Assembly: GCA_038116945.1 (NCBI GenBank) | Contig: JAYOEY010000007.1 | Location: 1-64,000 of the forward strand | DNA from: JAYOEY01 sp038116945 | Lineage (GTDB): Bacteria > Pseudomonadota > Alphaproteobacteria > MPNO01 > UBA2964 | Reading direction: 5' to 3' | DNA length: 64,000 bases | Part shown: positions 1 through 9,051 of the stretch, one piece after another | Layout of the letters: the number at the start of each line of letters is the position of its first letter | Position numbering within the stretch: the stretch's first letter is position 1 | The notes under the pieces: generated by a model | The model's input: the letters and a program-made list of their open reading frames with translations, nothing else | Databases searched by the model: none | What the model was told of the DNA's origin: nothing | Position numbers and translations under genes: made by a program

Positions 1-1035
1 GTCTCCGAAGTGATCATGGGGCAGATTCTCACTGCAGGCGCGGGCCAGAACCCGGCACGCCAGGCGTCGATCGCCGCCGGGCTTCCCGTCGAGGTTCCGG
101 CTTATGGCGTCAATCAGCTGTGCGGTTCGGGGCTCAAGGCGGTCGCCATGGGCATGCAGGCCATCAGAAACGGCGATTCCTCGATCGTGGTGGCGGGAGG
201 CCAGGAAAGCATGACCCAGGCGCCGCACTGTATGCAGCTCCGCGCCGGGAAGAAGATGGGCGACGCGGAACTGATCGATACCATGATCCGCGACGGTCTG
301 TGGGATGCCTTCAACGGCTATCACATGGGCTGTACGGCCGAAAACGTCGCCGAGAAATGGCAGATCAGCCGGGACGAACAGGATCGATTCGCGGCCCAGT
401 CGCAGCAGCGCGCGGAAGCTGCCCAGAAAGCGGGACGTCTCAGCGATGAAATCGTTCCCGTCACCGTCAGGTCCCGCCGCGGCGATACGGTGGTGGCGGC
501 CGACGAATACCCCAAGCACGGTACGACGGTCGACACGCTCTCCGGTCTGCGCCCCGCCTTCGCCAAGGACGGCACGGTTACGGCCGGCAACGCGTCCGGC
601 ATCAATGACGGCGCGGCAGCGGTGGTGCTGATGAACCGCGAGGAAGCCGACCGACGCGGCATCGCCCCGCGCGCCCGCATCGTCTCCTGGGCGCAGGCGG
701 GCGTCGATCCGGCGATCATGGGTTCGGGTCCGATTCCGGCCAGCCGCAAGGCGCTGGAGAGGGCGGGCTGGTCTATCGGCGATCTCGACCTGGTGGAGGC
801 CAACGAGGCGTTCGCCGCGCAGGCGCTTGCGGTCGGCAAGGATCTCGGCTGGAGCGAAGATATCGTCAACGTCAATGGCGGCGCCATCGCGCTGGGGCAC
901 CCCATCGGCGCGTCCGGCGCGCGCGTTCTCGTTACGCTGCTCTACGAGATGGAACGGCGCGACGCGAAGAAGGGTCTCGCCACGCTGTGCGTCGGCGGTG
1001 GCATGGGCGTCGCCCTGTGCGTCGCGCGCGACTGA
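1..1035 (+). CDS. phaA: Acetyl-CoA C-acetyltransferase (thiolase), 5' partial
   Basis: Condenses two acetyl-CoA to acetoacetyl-CoA, the first step of polyhydroxybutyrate synthesis, or runs in the thiolytic direction. The reading frame is open from base 1, and 344 residues are present of a family length near 390, so about 45 N-terminal residues lie outside the window. The first visible residues (VSEVIMGQ, then GQNPARQA) match the thiolase N-terminal domain. The acyl-accepting Cys is in NQLCGSGLKA, the NEAFA motif follows, the catalytic His is in GHPIGASGAR, and the second Cys is in CVGGGMG near the end. It is followed 39 nt later by PhaB, which favours a biosynthetic thiolase. The atoB name is equally possible. 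Confidence 0.93.
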   Translation, partial: VSEVIMGQILTAGAGQNPARQASIAAGLPVEVPAYGVNQLCGSGLKAVAMGMQAIRNGDSSIVVAGGQESMTQAPHCMQLRAGKKMGDAELIDTMIRDGLWDAFNGYHMGCTAENVAEKWQISRDEQDRFAAQSQQRAEAAQKAGRLSDEIVPVTVRSRRGDTVVAADEYPKHGTTVDTLSGLRPAFAKDGTVTAGNASGINDGAAAVVLMNREEADRRGIAPRARIVSWAQAGVDPAIMGSGPIPASRKALERAGWSIGDLDLVEANEAFAAQALAVGKDLGWSEDIVNVNGGAIALGHPIGASGARVLVTLLYEMERRDAKKGLATLCVGGGMGVALCVARD

Positions 1036-1074
1036 TTTTTTTGTCGGCCGAATTTTCCAGGAAGGAATTCTGAA

Positions 1075-1797
1075 ATGTCACGAGTAGCGATCGTCACCGG
1101 CGGTACGCGCGGTATCGGCGAAGCCATTTCCATCGCACTGAGGGATGCGGGGCACTCCGTCGCCGCCGTTTACGGCGGCAACGACGAGGCCGCACAGGCC
1201 TTTAACAAGGCGACCGGCATCGCCGTCTACAAGATCGACGTGTCGGATTTCGAGGCCTGTCAGGCGGGCGTCGCAAAAATCGTCAGCGATCTCGGGCCTG
1301 TCGAAATTCTGGTCAATAACGCCGGCATAACGCGCGACGGCACGATGCACCGGATGGGGCATGACAGCTGGCAGGCGGTGATCGATACCAATCTGGGCGG
1401 ATGTTTCAACATGTCGCGCTGCGTGATCGAATCCATGCGCGAACGCAAGTTCGGCCGCATCGTCAATATCGGTTCGATCAACGGCCAGGCAGGCCAGTAC
1501 GGGCAGGTCAATTACGCGGCCGCAAAATCCGGCATTCACGGCTTTACCAAGGCGCTGGCGCAGGAAGGCGCGGCGCAGGGGATTACCGTCAACGCCATCG
1601 CGCCGGGCTATGTCGATACCGAGATGGTGCGCGCGGTGCCGCCCAACATTCTCGAAAAGATCATCGAACGGATCCCGATGGGCCGGCTCGGAAAGGCGGA
1701 GGATATCGCGCGCGGCGTGATGTTCCTGGTCGCAGACGACGCCGATTTCGTCACCGGCGCAACGCTGTCGATCAACGGCGGCCAGCACATGTACTGA
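1075..1797 (+). CDS. phaB: Acetoacetyl-CoA reductase (SDR family)
   Basis: NADPH-dependent reduction of acetoacetyl-CoA to (R)-3-hydroxybutyryl-CoA for PHB synthesis, in the cytosol. The 240-aa length is normal for PhaB. The nucleotide-binding TGGTRGIG is at residues 8-15 and NNAG at 81-84. The catalytic triad is Ser134, Tyr147 and Lys151 (YAAAK). The C-terminus NGGQHMY is the usual PhaB ending. A GGAAGGAAT ribosome-binding site lies just before the ATG. The gene directly follows the thiolase, giving a phaAB arrangement; no PHA synthase is in the window. Confidence 0.93.
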   Translation: MSRVAIVTGGTRGIGEAISIALRDAGHSVAAVYGGNDEAAQAFNKATGIAVYKIDVSDFEACQAGVAKIVSDLGPVEILVNNAGITRDGTMHRMGHDSWQAVIDTNLGGCFNMSRCVIESMRERKFGRIVNIGSINGQAGQYGQVNYAAAKSGIHGFTKALAQEGAAQGITVNAIAPGYVDTEMVRAVPPNILEKIIERIPMGRLGKAEDIARGVMFLVADDADFVTGATLSINGGQHMY

Positions 1798-1821
1798 TCT
1801 TCCGGCGCGCGCCGTTATCCC

Positions 1822-2430
1822 CTATTCGGGCGCGGTATCGCGCATCGACGGGCGGGCGCTGATCTGATCGTACCATTTGGCCGTGTTCGGCCAGTCTTCG
1901 CGCCAGTCGCCCAGCACGTCGCTCATGCGGAACTCGATCCAGCCGAGACCGCAGGCAATCGCGATCTGTCCGATATTGAGTTTGCCGCCCAGCACCTCGT
2001 CGGCGCTGCCCTCGATCCAATCCATCGCGCTTTCGAACTTGTCCCACTGGCGCTCGACGACGGTGGCCATGCGCTTGTCTTCAGGGCGTCCGCGCTCCCG
2101 CTGGACCGCGATGGCCGCTTCCGTCATGCCGTCGCCGAGCCCTTCCAGGCTGAGCGCGCGCCAGCGCAGCAACGGGTCATCGGGAACAAGCCTGTCGCCG
2201 CCATGCAGCGAATCGAGATAGGCGCAGATGACGGGCGAATCGATCAGGATCGATCCATCGTCGAGGATCAGGGCCGGGACCTTGCCCAGCGGGTTGTGGT
2301 CGGCGATATCCGAATCGGGGTCGTTGTAATCGGTGGGCATTCGCTCGATCCGGCTGTCCAGACCGGTTTCGAATGCGGTCACCATGACCTTTCGGACAAA
2401 CGGCGATGCCGGCGCCCAGCGCAGTTTCAT
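1822..2430 (-). CDS. Glutathione S-transferase family protein
   Basis: A 202-aa GST-like protein. The N-terminal thioredoxin-fold half begins with a SPFVRKVM helix start, followed by a PLGKVPAL segment and an IDSPVICAYLD segment, which are typical glutathione-site elements. The C-terminal half is an all-helical GST domain. GGAGAAAAAAA precedes the ATG. The next upstream gene on the same strand is glyoxalase II, also glutathione-linked, 46 nt away, so the two may be cotranscribed. The substrate is unknown. It converges on phaB, with a 12-bp palindrome (1803-1814) between the two stop codons. Confidence 0.85.
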   Translation of the reverse strand: MKLRWAPASPFVRKVMVTAFETGLDSRIERMPTDYNDPDSDIADHNPLGKVPALILDDGSILIDSPVICAYLDSLHGGDRLVPDDPLLRWRALSLEGLGDGMTEAAIAVQRERGRPEDKRMATVVERQWDKFESAMDWIEGSADEVLGGKLNIGQIAIACGLGWIEFRMSDVLGDWREDWPNTAKWYDQISARPSMRDTAPE

Positions 2431-2476
2431 TTTTTTCTCCCTGAATGACTTCTTTGAAAATTAAGCGGCGTTGAAT

Positions 2477-3247
2477 TCAGAAATTGTCCTTTCGGGTCCG
2501 GACTTCGGCGAATACCGAGACCGGGTCCGACGCATCAAGCCCCACAGACTGCGCAACCGAAGAGATGTCGGCACGGAGAAACGGGTTGGTCGCCTTTTCC
2601 TTGCCAAGCAGGGACGGCACCGTCGGTTCGTTGCGGGCGCGCTTGTCGTCGATTTCCTGCGCGTAGTCTCGCAGCGCTTCGTTGGTCGTTTCCACCGTCA
2701 GGGCGAAACGGGCATTGGCCTGCGTGTACTCGTGAGCGCAGTAAACGCGCGTGTCGTCGGGCAGGGCCCGCAGCTTCTCGAGCGACGTCCACATCTGCTC
2801 CATGGTGCCCTCGAAAACCCGGCCGCAGCCCAGCGCAAACAGCGTATCGCCGCAGAACAGCGCGCCGCTGTCGGCGAAGTGGAAAGCGATGTGGCCGCGC
2901 GTATGGCCCGGCGTGTCGAATACAGTCGCTATCTGGCTACCGAACTGGAACGTGTCGCCATCGCCGACATCGATATCTATGCCCGCGATGCGGTCGTGGT
3001 CGGCCTTCGGGCCAACGACGGTCACGCCGTACTTTTCCTTGATTTCCAGATTGCCGCCGGTGTGGTCGCCGTGATGATGCGTATTGATGATGTGCGTCGG
3101 CGTCCATCCGGCGTCTTCGAGCGCTGCGATAACGGGCGCCGCATCCGACGGGTCGACGATTCCGACCTGACCGCTGTCCGGGTCCCTGAACAGATAAACG
3201 TAATTATCGGTCCGGGTCGGTATCTGCCTGATATCCAGTGTCGCCAT
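2477..3247 (-). CDS. gloB: Hydroxyacylglutathione hydrolase (glyoxalase II)
   Basis: Hydrolyses S-lactoylglutathione to lactate and glutathione, the second step of methylglyoxal detoxification. At 256 aa it has the family length. The metallo-beta-lactamase metal motif THHHGDHTGG is at residues 56-65. Further metal ligands lie in the CGDTLF and CAHEYT segments, and the C-terminal NPFLR segment belongs to the substrate-binding domain. It lies head-to-head with a methyltransferase gene. Confidence 0.95.
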   Translation of the reverse strand: MATLDIRQIPTRTDNYVYLFRDPDSGQVGIVDPSDAAPVIAALEDAGWTPTHIINTHHHGDHTGGNLEIKEKYGVTVVGPKADHDRIAGIDIDVGDGDTFQFGSQIATVFDTPGHTRGHIAFHFADSGALFCGDTLFALGCGRVFEGTMEQMWTSLEKLRALPDDTRVYCAHEYTQANARFALTVETTNEALRDYAQEIDDKRARNEPTVPSLLGKEKATNPFLRADISSVAQSVGLDASDPVSVFAEVRTRKDNF

Positions 3248-3370
3248 AATGCATTTCCCGAAATTCTGGAACTCGTCGGGCGAAGCCTAGCAAAGGGCCG
3301 GCGGACCGCCAACCGGACCGGCCGGGTTTTATCGTCGGGACGTCACATTATTGGTGATAATATCCACGCC

Positions 3371-4087
3371 ATGTGGGGAGACGTCATCGATCTGCGCGAT
3401 TTTTACCGGAGCAGTCTGGGCCAGATGGCGGCCCGAACCATCCGGGGGCGCATCCGAACCATCTGGCCGGACCTTACCGGACGGTCGGTGCTCGGTTTCG
3501 GCTATTCGACTCCCTACCTGCTGCCGTTCCACGATGAAGCCGATCGCGTGATCGCGGCCATGCCCGCCCAGCAGGGCGTGCTGCACTGGCCCGCGGAGGG
3601 CGACGGGCGTGTGACGCTGTGCGACGAAACCGAAATACCGCTGCCCGATGTTTCGATGGACCGGGTCCTCCTGGTTCACGGGCTGGAATGCAGCGAGCAG
3701 CTTCGGCCCATGTTGCGCGAAATCTGGCGGGTGCTGGCCGATGGCGGAAGGCTGATCGCGGTCGTTCCGAATCGCAGGGGGATCTGGGCGCGGCTCGACA
3801 GGACGCCGTTCGGTCACGGCCATCCCTATACGCCGGCGCAGCTTTCCCGTCTGCTGCGCGATACGCTGTTTACGCCGGTGCGGATGGAGCGCGCCCTGTT
3901 TTTTCCGCCCAGCGGGTCGCGCATGATCCTCACAGCGGCCCCGGCCTGGGAGCGGTTCGGCGTCGCCATGTTCCATTCCTTTGCCGGCGTCCTGATCATC
4001 GAGGCCGGGAAACAGATCTACACAGCCTCGCCCGAACAGGTCGGCGTGCGCCGACGCCGATATGCCGGGGCCGTCATGCAGCCCTGA
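3371..4087 (+). CDS. Class I SAM-dependent methyltransferase domain protein
   Basis: A 238-aa protein with a partial class I methyltransferase fold. The SAM-binding first strand is SVLGFGYSTPYL, unusual because it lacks the normal GxGxG. The later region RVLLVHGLECSEQLRPM and the segment LREIWRVLADGGRLIAVVPN are typical of methyltransferase domain 11. The frame is open far upstream into the antisense of gloB, but the ATG at 3371, just outside gloB, gives a protein starting at the fold. The divergent pairing with gloB suggests a shared promoter region (3248-3370). The substrate is not predictable. Confidence 0.8.
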   Translation: MWGDVIDLRDFYRSSLGQMAARTIRGRIRTIWPDLTGRSVLGFGYSTPYLLPFHDEADRVIAAMPAQQGVLHWPAEGDGRVTLCDETEIPLPDVSMDRVLLVHGLECSEQLRPMLREIWRVLADGGRLIAVVPNRRGIWARLDRTPFGHGHPYTPAQLSRLLRDTLFTPVRMERALFFPPSGSRMILTAAPAWERFGVAMFHSFAGVLIIEAGKQIYTASPEQVGVRRRRYAGAVMQP

Positions 4088-4130
4088 CTGCCGGCCGCGA
4101 GCGGCACGGTACGGTTCGGGACGAAACGCC

Positions 4131-4766
4131 CTAGTTTCTGGAAAGCGTGAAGACGGCCTGCCGGCAGCGCAGGTTCGATATGATGCCGGCGGCGCGAATC
4201 TGGCCCACGCGGTTGTGCCGGTTCAGCGACTTCGCATCGCTGACCGTAAAGTCCAGCGAATTGCACAGCTCCACGAAATCCAGCAGGGAACACTGGTGGA
4301 TATCCGGGTTGTCGTACCACCGGTGGTCCGTTCCCGCCGCCACCGGGGTGCGGCCTTCCAGCAGCAACGCCAGCCGGATTCGCCAGTGCCCGTAATTGAC
4401 GAAGGATACGATGGCGTGCCGTCCGATCCGGACCAGGTTTTCGAGCACCGCGCGGGGATTTCTCGTCGCCTGGAGCGTACGACCGAGGACGACGTAGTCG
4501 AATGCGTTGTCCGGGTAATCCGACAGATCGGTATCGGCGTCTCCCTGGATGACGGAAAGGCCCTGGGCCACGCAGGCGTTCACCCCGTCATGGCTCAGTT
4601 CGATGCCGCGCGCGTCGATGTTTTTCTCGGTGGCAAGGTAAGCGAGCAGCGTTCCGTCGCCACAGCCGATATCCAGAACCCGCGCGCCCGGCTCGATCAT
4701 GTCCGCAATCAGCTTCAGGTCGGGCCGCAGTTCGGCGCGGCCGGTTCTTCCGTTGTCGAACGGCAT
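4131..4766 (-). CDS. metW: Methionine biosynthesis protein MetW
   Basis: A SAM-methyltransferase-like partner of MetX in homoserine acetylation. It is 211 aa, with the SAM-binding motif VLDIGCGDGTLLAYL near residue 34, then GIELSHDGV, and the segment FDYVVLGRTLQATRNP typical of MetW. Its ATG overlaps the TGA of metX by one base (TGATG), so it is translationally coupled behind metX. It is normally required with MetX for full activity in alphaproteobacteria (family knowledge). Confidence 0.93.
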   Translation of the reverse strand: MPFDNGRTGRAELRPDLKLIADMIEPGARVLDIGCGDGTLLAYLATEKNIDARGIELSHDGVNACVAQGLSVIQGDADTDLSDYPDNAFDYVVLGRTLQATRNPRAVLENLVRIGRHAIVSFVNYGHWRIRLALLLEGRTPVAAGTDHRWYDNPDIHQCSLLDFVELCNSLDFTVSDAKSLNRHNRVGQIRAAGIISNLRCRQAVFTLSRN

Positions 4767-5932
4767 CAGGTCAGGCCCCGCTGGCGCGCCGCGCCGTCCA
4801 GAAATCCGCGCAGCGTACGGTGAAGCTCCGGCTCTTCCATCAGGAAGGCATCGTGCCCCTTGTCGGTCTGGATTTCGATAAAGCTGACGTTGGCGGCGAC
4901 GGCGTTGAGCGCGTGGACGATGGTACGGCTTTCCGTTGTCGGATAAAGCCAGTCGGACGAGAACGAAACGAGGCAGAAACGGACCTGCGTATCGCGGAAC
5001 GCGCCGGCGAGGATACCGTCATGCTCCGCCGCCATGTCGAAATAGTCCATTGCCCGGGTTATGTAGAGATAGGAGTTGGCGTCGAAACGGTCGACGAACG
5101 TGCTGCCTTGGTGGCGCAGATAGGATTCGACTTCGAAATCCGCGTCGAAACCGTAGGTGATGGCGTGACGGTCCTGCAGCCTTCGACCGAACTTGCGGTG
5201 CAGGGCCGCTTCCGAAAGGTAGGTGATGTGGGCTTCCATCCGCGCCACGGCAAGGCCGCGCCGGGGACGCTTGCCCTCCCTGGCGTAATCGCCCTGGCAC
5301 CAGTCGGGGTCGGCGGTAATGGCCTGGCGGCCGACTTCGTGAAACGCGATGTTCTGTGCCGAATGGCGCGCGGCGCCGGCGATCGAGACGGCGCTGAACA
5401 CGCGGTCGCCGTGGCGCGATGCCCATTCGAGCACCTGCATGCCTCCCATCGAGCCGCCGATCACGCTGAAGAGCCGGTCGATTCCCAGCGCATCGATCAG
5501 CATCCGCTGGGCGCGCACCATGTCTGCGATAGTGAGAACCGGAAAGCTCAGCCCGTACGGTTCGCCCGTCTCCGGGTTGTTCGAGCTGGGGCCGGTGGTG
5601 CCCATGCAGCCGCCGAGAACGTTCGAACAGATAACGAAATACCGGTTCGTATCGACGACCTTGCCCGGCCCGACCATCAGGTCCCACCATCCGGGTTTTC
5701 CGGTGACCGGATTCGGGTCGGCGACAAACTGGTCGCCGGTCAGCGCATGGCAGACAAGGATCGCGTTGGATTTGTCCTCGTTCAGAACGCCGTAGGTCTG
5801 ATAGGCGATCGTGAAGGGGCCGAACTCGATGCCGCTGTCGAGGCGCAGTTTCGCCGCAGCGCCGAGCTCTATCCGATGACAGGGAAGCTCGCCGTTGGCA
5901 ATCTGGCTCAACGACAGACCGGAAGTCGCCAT
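4766..5932 (-). CDS. metX: Homoserine O-acetyltransferase
   Basis: Transfers acetyl from acetyl-CoA to homoserine for methionine synthesis. It is an alpha/beta hydrolase of 388 aa. The nucleophile Ser161 is in GGSMGGMQVLEW, the SNNPETGEPYGLSFP segment is diagnostic, and DWLYPT plus KGHDAFL carry the catalytic Asp and His. The frame extends to 6091, but the protein aligns with the family from MATSGLSL, so the ATG at 5932 is chosen; its RBS (GGGAA) is weak. The 173-nt gap to the divergent chorismate mutase gene must hold both promoters. I could not recognise a SAM-II riboswitch there. Confidence 0.93.
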   Translation of the reverse strand: MATSGLSLSQIANGELPCHRIELGAAAKLRLDSGIEFGPFTIAYQTYGVLNEDKSNAILVCHALTGDQFVADPNPVTGKPGWWDLMVGPGKVVDTNRYFVICSNVLGGCMGTTGPSSNNPETGEPYGLSFPVLTIADMVRAQRMLIDALGIDRLFSVIGGSMGGMQVLEWASRHGDRVFSAVSIAGAARHSAQNIAFHEVGRQAITADPDWCQGDYAREGKRPRRGLAVARMEAHITYLSEAALHRKFGRRLQDRHAITYGFDADFEVESYLRHQGSTFVDRFDANSYLYITRAMDYFDMAAEHDGILAGAFRDTQVRFCLVSFSSDWLYPTTESRTIVHALNAVAANVSFIEIQTDKGHDAFLMEEPELHRTLRGFLDGAARQRGLT

Positions 5933-6105
5933 TTGATGCGGTTCCCGAAAATATTTCCTTAATTGAACAAGATAGCTATGTCGCCTGCACAAATTTATCA
6001 ATGTTTTCTTCGCTTTTGGTTGGAGGCTGCTCGCGGTATAAACGCGCGCCCGATGCCCGCGCCCTGTCGATGGTGCGTTTGGATCCGGCATGAGTTGAGG
6101 CTGGG

Positions 6106-6987
6106 ATGACTACAAAAGACGACGCGCTGTCCGACCTGCGCGGCAGGATCGACGGAATCGACGACGCGCTGCACGACCTTATCTTGCAGCGCGCCGACCT
6201 GGTCGCGCGCATTCGCGATGCGAAGGAAAGCGACGACCCCGTATTCTTCCGACCGGCCCGGGAGGCGCTGATCATGCGGCGTCTTCTGTCCCGCCATGAG
6301 GGGGTTTTGCCGCCCGGCGTCATCGTTCGAATGTGGCGCGAGATGATGTCGGCCTTCGTCTCGCTGCAGGGGCCGTTCGCCGTCGCGGTCTGGGACGGCG
6401 AAGACGGGGCTTACTGGGATATCGCCCGCGACCATTTCGGTTCCGGCGTCTCCATGAGGCGTCATGCGACGCCCCGCAGCGTCGTGCAGGCCGTCGCCGA
6501 GGGGACGGCGCAGGCGGGAGTCGTGCCGTTGCCGCAGGCAGGCGAGGAACAGCCCTGGTGGCCCCTTCTGGGGGTCGGCGCGCGTCAGGTGAAAATTTCG
6601 GGATGGTTGCCGCTGGTATTCGGCGGCAACAGCCGGTCCGGCGACAGGTCTGCCCTGGTGGTTGCGACCGGACCGTTCGAGGAGTCCGGCGAAGACCGAA
6701 GTTTTCTGATGGTCGAATGCACGGAGGCGCTGAGCCGCAGCCGGCTCACCGGCGCGCTCGGCAAGGCCGGATTCCGGCATCGCATGATCGTCGACGCCGC
6801 CGCTGCCGTGCCCGGCGGACGGGTGCGCTATCTGATGGAAGTCGACGCGTTTTACACGGAGAATCATGCCGCCCTCGAGAACCTGGTAGAGGCAGACGAA
6901 ATCGTCGAAGGCGCGCGGATCGTCGGCGGGTATGCGATTCCGCCCGGCATTCGCTGGGACGGGTCCGGTCGGGGCAACAGAAAATGA
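6106..6987 (+). CDS. Chorismate mutase fused to a degenerate prephenate dehydratase/ACT-like region
   Basis: A 293-aa protein. Residues 1-90 are an AroQ-type chorismate mutase (LRGRIDGIDDALHDLILQRADLVARI, then a segment ending MWREMMSAFVSLQGPF). Residues 90-200 follow the layout of prephenate dehydratase (an early QGPF segment, a VVPLP segment, a dehydratase-like GWLPLVF strand). However, the catalytic Thr-Arg-Phe is replaced by Ser-Ala-Leu (RSALVVA). Residues 215-285 resemble an ACT domain (RVRYLMEVD, then VGGYAIPP) without the phenylalanine-binding ESRP motif. It is first in a coupled operon: its TGA overlaps the ATG of the aminotransferase gene (ATGA). Chorismate mutase activity is likely; dehydratase activity is doubtful. 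Confidence 0.82.
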   Translation: MTTKDDALSDLRGRIDGIDDALHDLILQRADLVARIRDAKESDDPVFFRPAREALIMRRLLSRHEGVLPPGVIVRMWREMMSAFVSLQGPFAVAVWDGEDGAYWDIARDHFGSGVSMRRHATPRSVVQAVAEGTAQAGVVPLPQAGEEQPWWPLLGVGARQVKISGWLPLVFGGNSRSGDRSALVVATGPFEESGEDRSFLMVECTEALSRSRLTGALGKAGFRHRMIVDAAAAVPGGRVRYLMEVDAFYTENHAALENLVEADEIVEGARIVGGYAIPPGIRWDGSGRGNRK

Positions 6988-8075
6988 GCAATCCCGTCCC
7001 GCGTCCCGGGATCATGGAGCTAAAACCGTATGTCCCGGGCAAATCCGCAGCGCCGGGAAGCGCGGACCCGGTCAAGATTTCCGCCAACGAGAGCCCGCTC
7101 GGCCCGAGCCCGCGGGCGATCGATGCCTTTCACAAGGCCGGCGGCAGGCTGCATCGTTACCCGGACGGCGATGCGGCCGCTCTTCGCGAAGCGATCGGCG
7201 AGGTTCACGGTCTGAACCCCGCACGGATCGTGGCGGGCGCCGGTTCGGATGAGCTTCTCTACAACATCGCGCGCGGCTATGCGGGCCCCGGCGACGAAGT
7301 CGTGATGAGCGAGCACGGATTCAACGTCTATCCTATCGTGACGCATTGCGTCGGCGCGACGCTGGTAACCGCGCCCGAGACCGACCTGACTTTCAACGTC
7401 GATGCTGTGCTCGACCGGGTGACCGAACGGACAAAAATTGTCTTTATCGCCAATCCCAACAACCCGACCGGCAGCTACGTTTCCGCCGACGAGATGCGGC
7501 GGCTGCGCGCGGGCCTGCCGTCTCAGACGATCCTCGTGATCGATGCGGCCTACGCCGAATATGTCCGGAGAAACGATTATTCGGTCGGGATCGAGCTGGT
7601 GAACGAGACCGACAACACCATCATGACCCGGACGTTCTCGAAAATATACGGGCTGGCGGCGCTCAGGATCGGCTGGGCCTATTGTCCGCCCCCGATAGCC
7701 GACGTTCTGAACCGCCTGCGCGGTCCCTTCAACATCTCCACGCCGGCCCAAAAGGCAGGCGTAGCCGCGGTCCTCGATCAGGCCCACGTCGCCCGGTCGC
7801 GCGACCACAACGCAGCCTGGCTGCCCTGGTTTGCGGCGCAGATGGAGGCGTTGGGGCTCCACGTCTATCCGTCGGCCGCGAATTTCGTTCTGGTGCGGTT
7901 TCCCGACGATCCGGCGAAGAACGCGTCGGCGGCGATGAACTACTATATGGAACGCGGCGTCATCCCGCGCGAGACAGGCGGCTACGGCCTTCCCGGCTGT
8001 CTTCGCTTCACAATAGGCCGGGAGGACGAGCTGCGCAGCGCCGTCGGAATCGCGCGCGACTTTCTGACATCATGA
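6984..8075 (+). CDS. hisC: Histidinol-phosphate/aromatic aminotransferase (HisC family)
   Basis: A PLP-dependent class I/II aminotransferase of 363 aa. It has SANESPLGPSP at the N-terminus, the IFIANPNNPTGS motif, and the PLP lysine in RTFSKIYGLAALRIGW. The ATG at 6984 overlaps the upstream stop and the end overlaps tyrA (ATGA), so it is made together with chorismate mutase and TyrA. That context suggests it also, or mainly, transaminates aromatic keto acids, as is known for HisC-family proteins in such clusters. Sequence alone cannot separate the two roles. Confidence 0.88.
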   Translation: MSNPVPRPGIMELKPYVPGKSAAPGSADPVKISANESPLGPSPRAIDAFHKAGGRLHRYPDGDAAALREAIGEVHGLNPARIVAGAGSDELLYNIARGYAGPGDEVVMSEHGFNVYPIVTHCVGATLVTAPETDLTFNVDAVLDRVTERTKIVFIANPNNPTGSYVSADEMRRLRAGLPSQTILVIDAAYAEYVRRNDYSVGIELVNETDNTIMTRTFSKIYGLAALRIGWAYCPPPIADVLNRLRGPFNISTPAQKAGVAAVLDQAHVARSRDHNAAWLPWFAAQMEALGLHVYPSAANFVLVRFPDDPAKNASAAMNYYMERGVIPRETGGYGLPGCLRFTIGREDELRSAVGIARDFLTS

Positions 8076-8995
8076 ACGACAGGCCCCATTTCAAACGGAT
8101 CGCGCTGATCGGCGTCGGTCTGATCGGTTCTTCCCTTTCCCGCGTCGTCCGCCGTGACGGCCTGGCCGACGAGATCGTCGGCTGCGCTCGGCGCGAGCAG
8201 ACGCGCGACGCCATAATGCGTCTCGGTCTGGCGGATCGCGTTACCGAAGATCCCGCCGAAGCGGCGCAGGGCGCCGATCTTGTCATCCTGTGCACACCGG
8301 TCGGCGTCTATGGCGACCTCGCGCAGGCGATCGGCCCGGTGCTCGGGCCCGGCGCCATCGTCAGCGATGTCGGTTCGGTCAAGAAATCGGCTATGGACGC
8401 CATTGCGCCGCATCTGCCGGAAAACGTGCATTTCGTTCCCGCACACCCGATCGCCGGGACCGAGAATTCGGGGCCGGAATCCGGCTTCGAGTCTCTGTTC
8501 GAAGGGCGCTGGACCATACTGACCCCGGCTGCCGGTACCGATAGAGCTGCGGTCGACGCTGTCGCCGCGCTGTGGCGTCAGACCGGCAGCATGATCGAGA
8601 TCATGGATGCGGAACATCACGACCGGGTTCTGGCCATTACGTCGCATGTGCCGCATCTGATCGCCTACACCATCGTCGGCACGGCGACGGACCTCGAGGA
8701 ACGCATCCGCTCCGAGGTCATAAAGTTCGCGGCCAGCGGGTTTCGCGATTTCACGCGGATCGCCGCCTCCGATCCCGTCATGTGGCGCGATATCTTTCTG
8801 GCGAACAAGGAAGCCGTCCTCGAAATGCTCGGTCGGCTCAACGAAGACCTGAGCAGCCTGCAGCGCGCCATTCGGGACGGCGACGGCGACAGCCTCGAGG
8901 CTGCCTTCGCCAGGACCCGTGAAATCCGCAGGTCGGTGGTAGAGGCCGGCCAGCATATACCGCCGCGGAAACCGGACGACGTCAGCTCCCAATAG
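8072..8995 (+). CDS. tyrA: Prephenate/arogenate (cyclohexadienyl) dehydrogenase
   Basis: NAD(P)-dependent oxidative decarboxylation of prephenate or arogenate for tyrosine synthesis. It is 307 aa. The Rossmann motif GVGLIGSSL is at residues 12-20. HPIAGTENSGPESG and the SHVPHLIAY segment with the conserved His are present. No ACT domain follows. The start overlaps the hisC-type stop by 4 nt. It is third in the aromatic amino acid operon. Confidence 0.92.
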   Translation: MNDRPHFKRIALIGVGLIGSSLSRVVRRDGLADEIVGCARREQTRDAIMRLGLADRVTEDPAEAAQGADLVILCTPVGVYGDLAQAIGPVLGPGAIVSDVGSVKKSAMDAIAPHLPENVHFVPAHPIAGTENSGPESGFESLFEGRWTILTPAAGTDRAAVDAVAALWRQTGSMIEIMDAEHHDRVLAITSHVPHLIAYTIVGTATDLEERIRSEVIKFAASGFRDFTRIAASDPVMWRDIFLANKEAVLEMLGRLNEDLSSLQRAIRDGDGDSLEAAFARTREIRRSVVEAGQHIPPRKPDDVSSQ

Positions 8996-9051
8996 GCGTC
9001 GCCGCCGTGCTGCGTTACCATGCGCGGCGCGGGCATGCGCCGGAGAGACAG

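Noticed and set aside
2471..4087. A 538-aa protein covering the methyltransferase frame
   Set aside because: The first 900 nt are antisense to gloB and low in protein-like character; the methyltransferase starts at 3371.
5933..6105. SAM-II riboswitch upstream of metX
   Set aside because: Alphaproteobacterial metX genes often have one, but I found none of its conserved blocks in the 173-nt gap.
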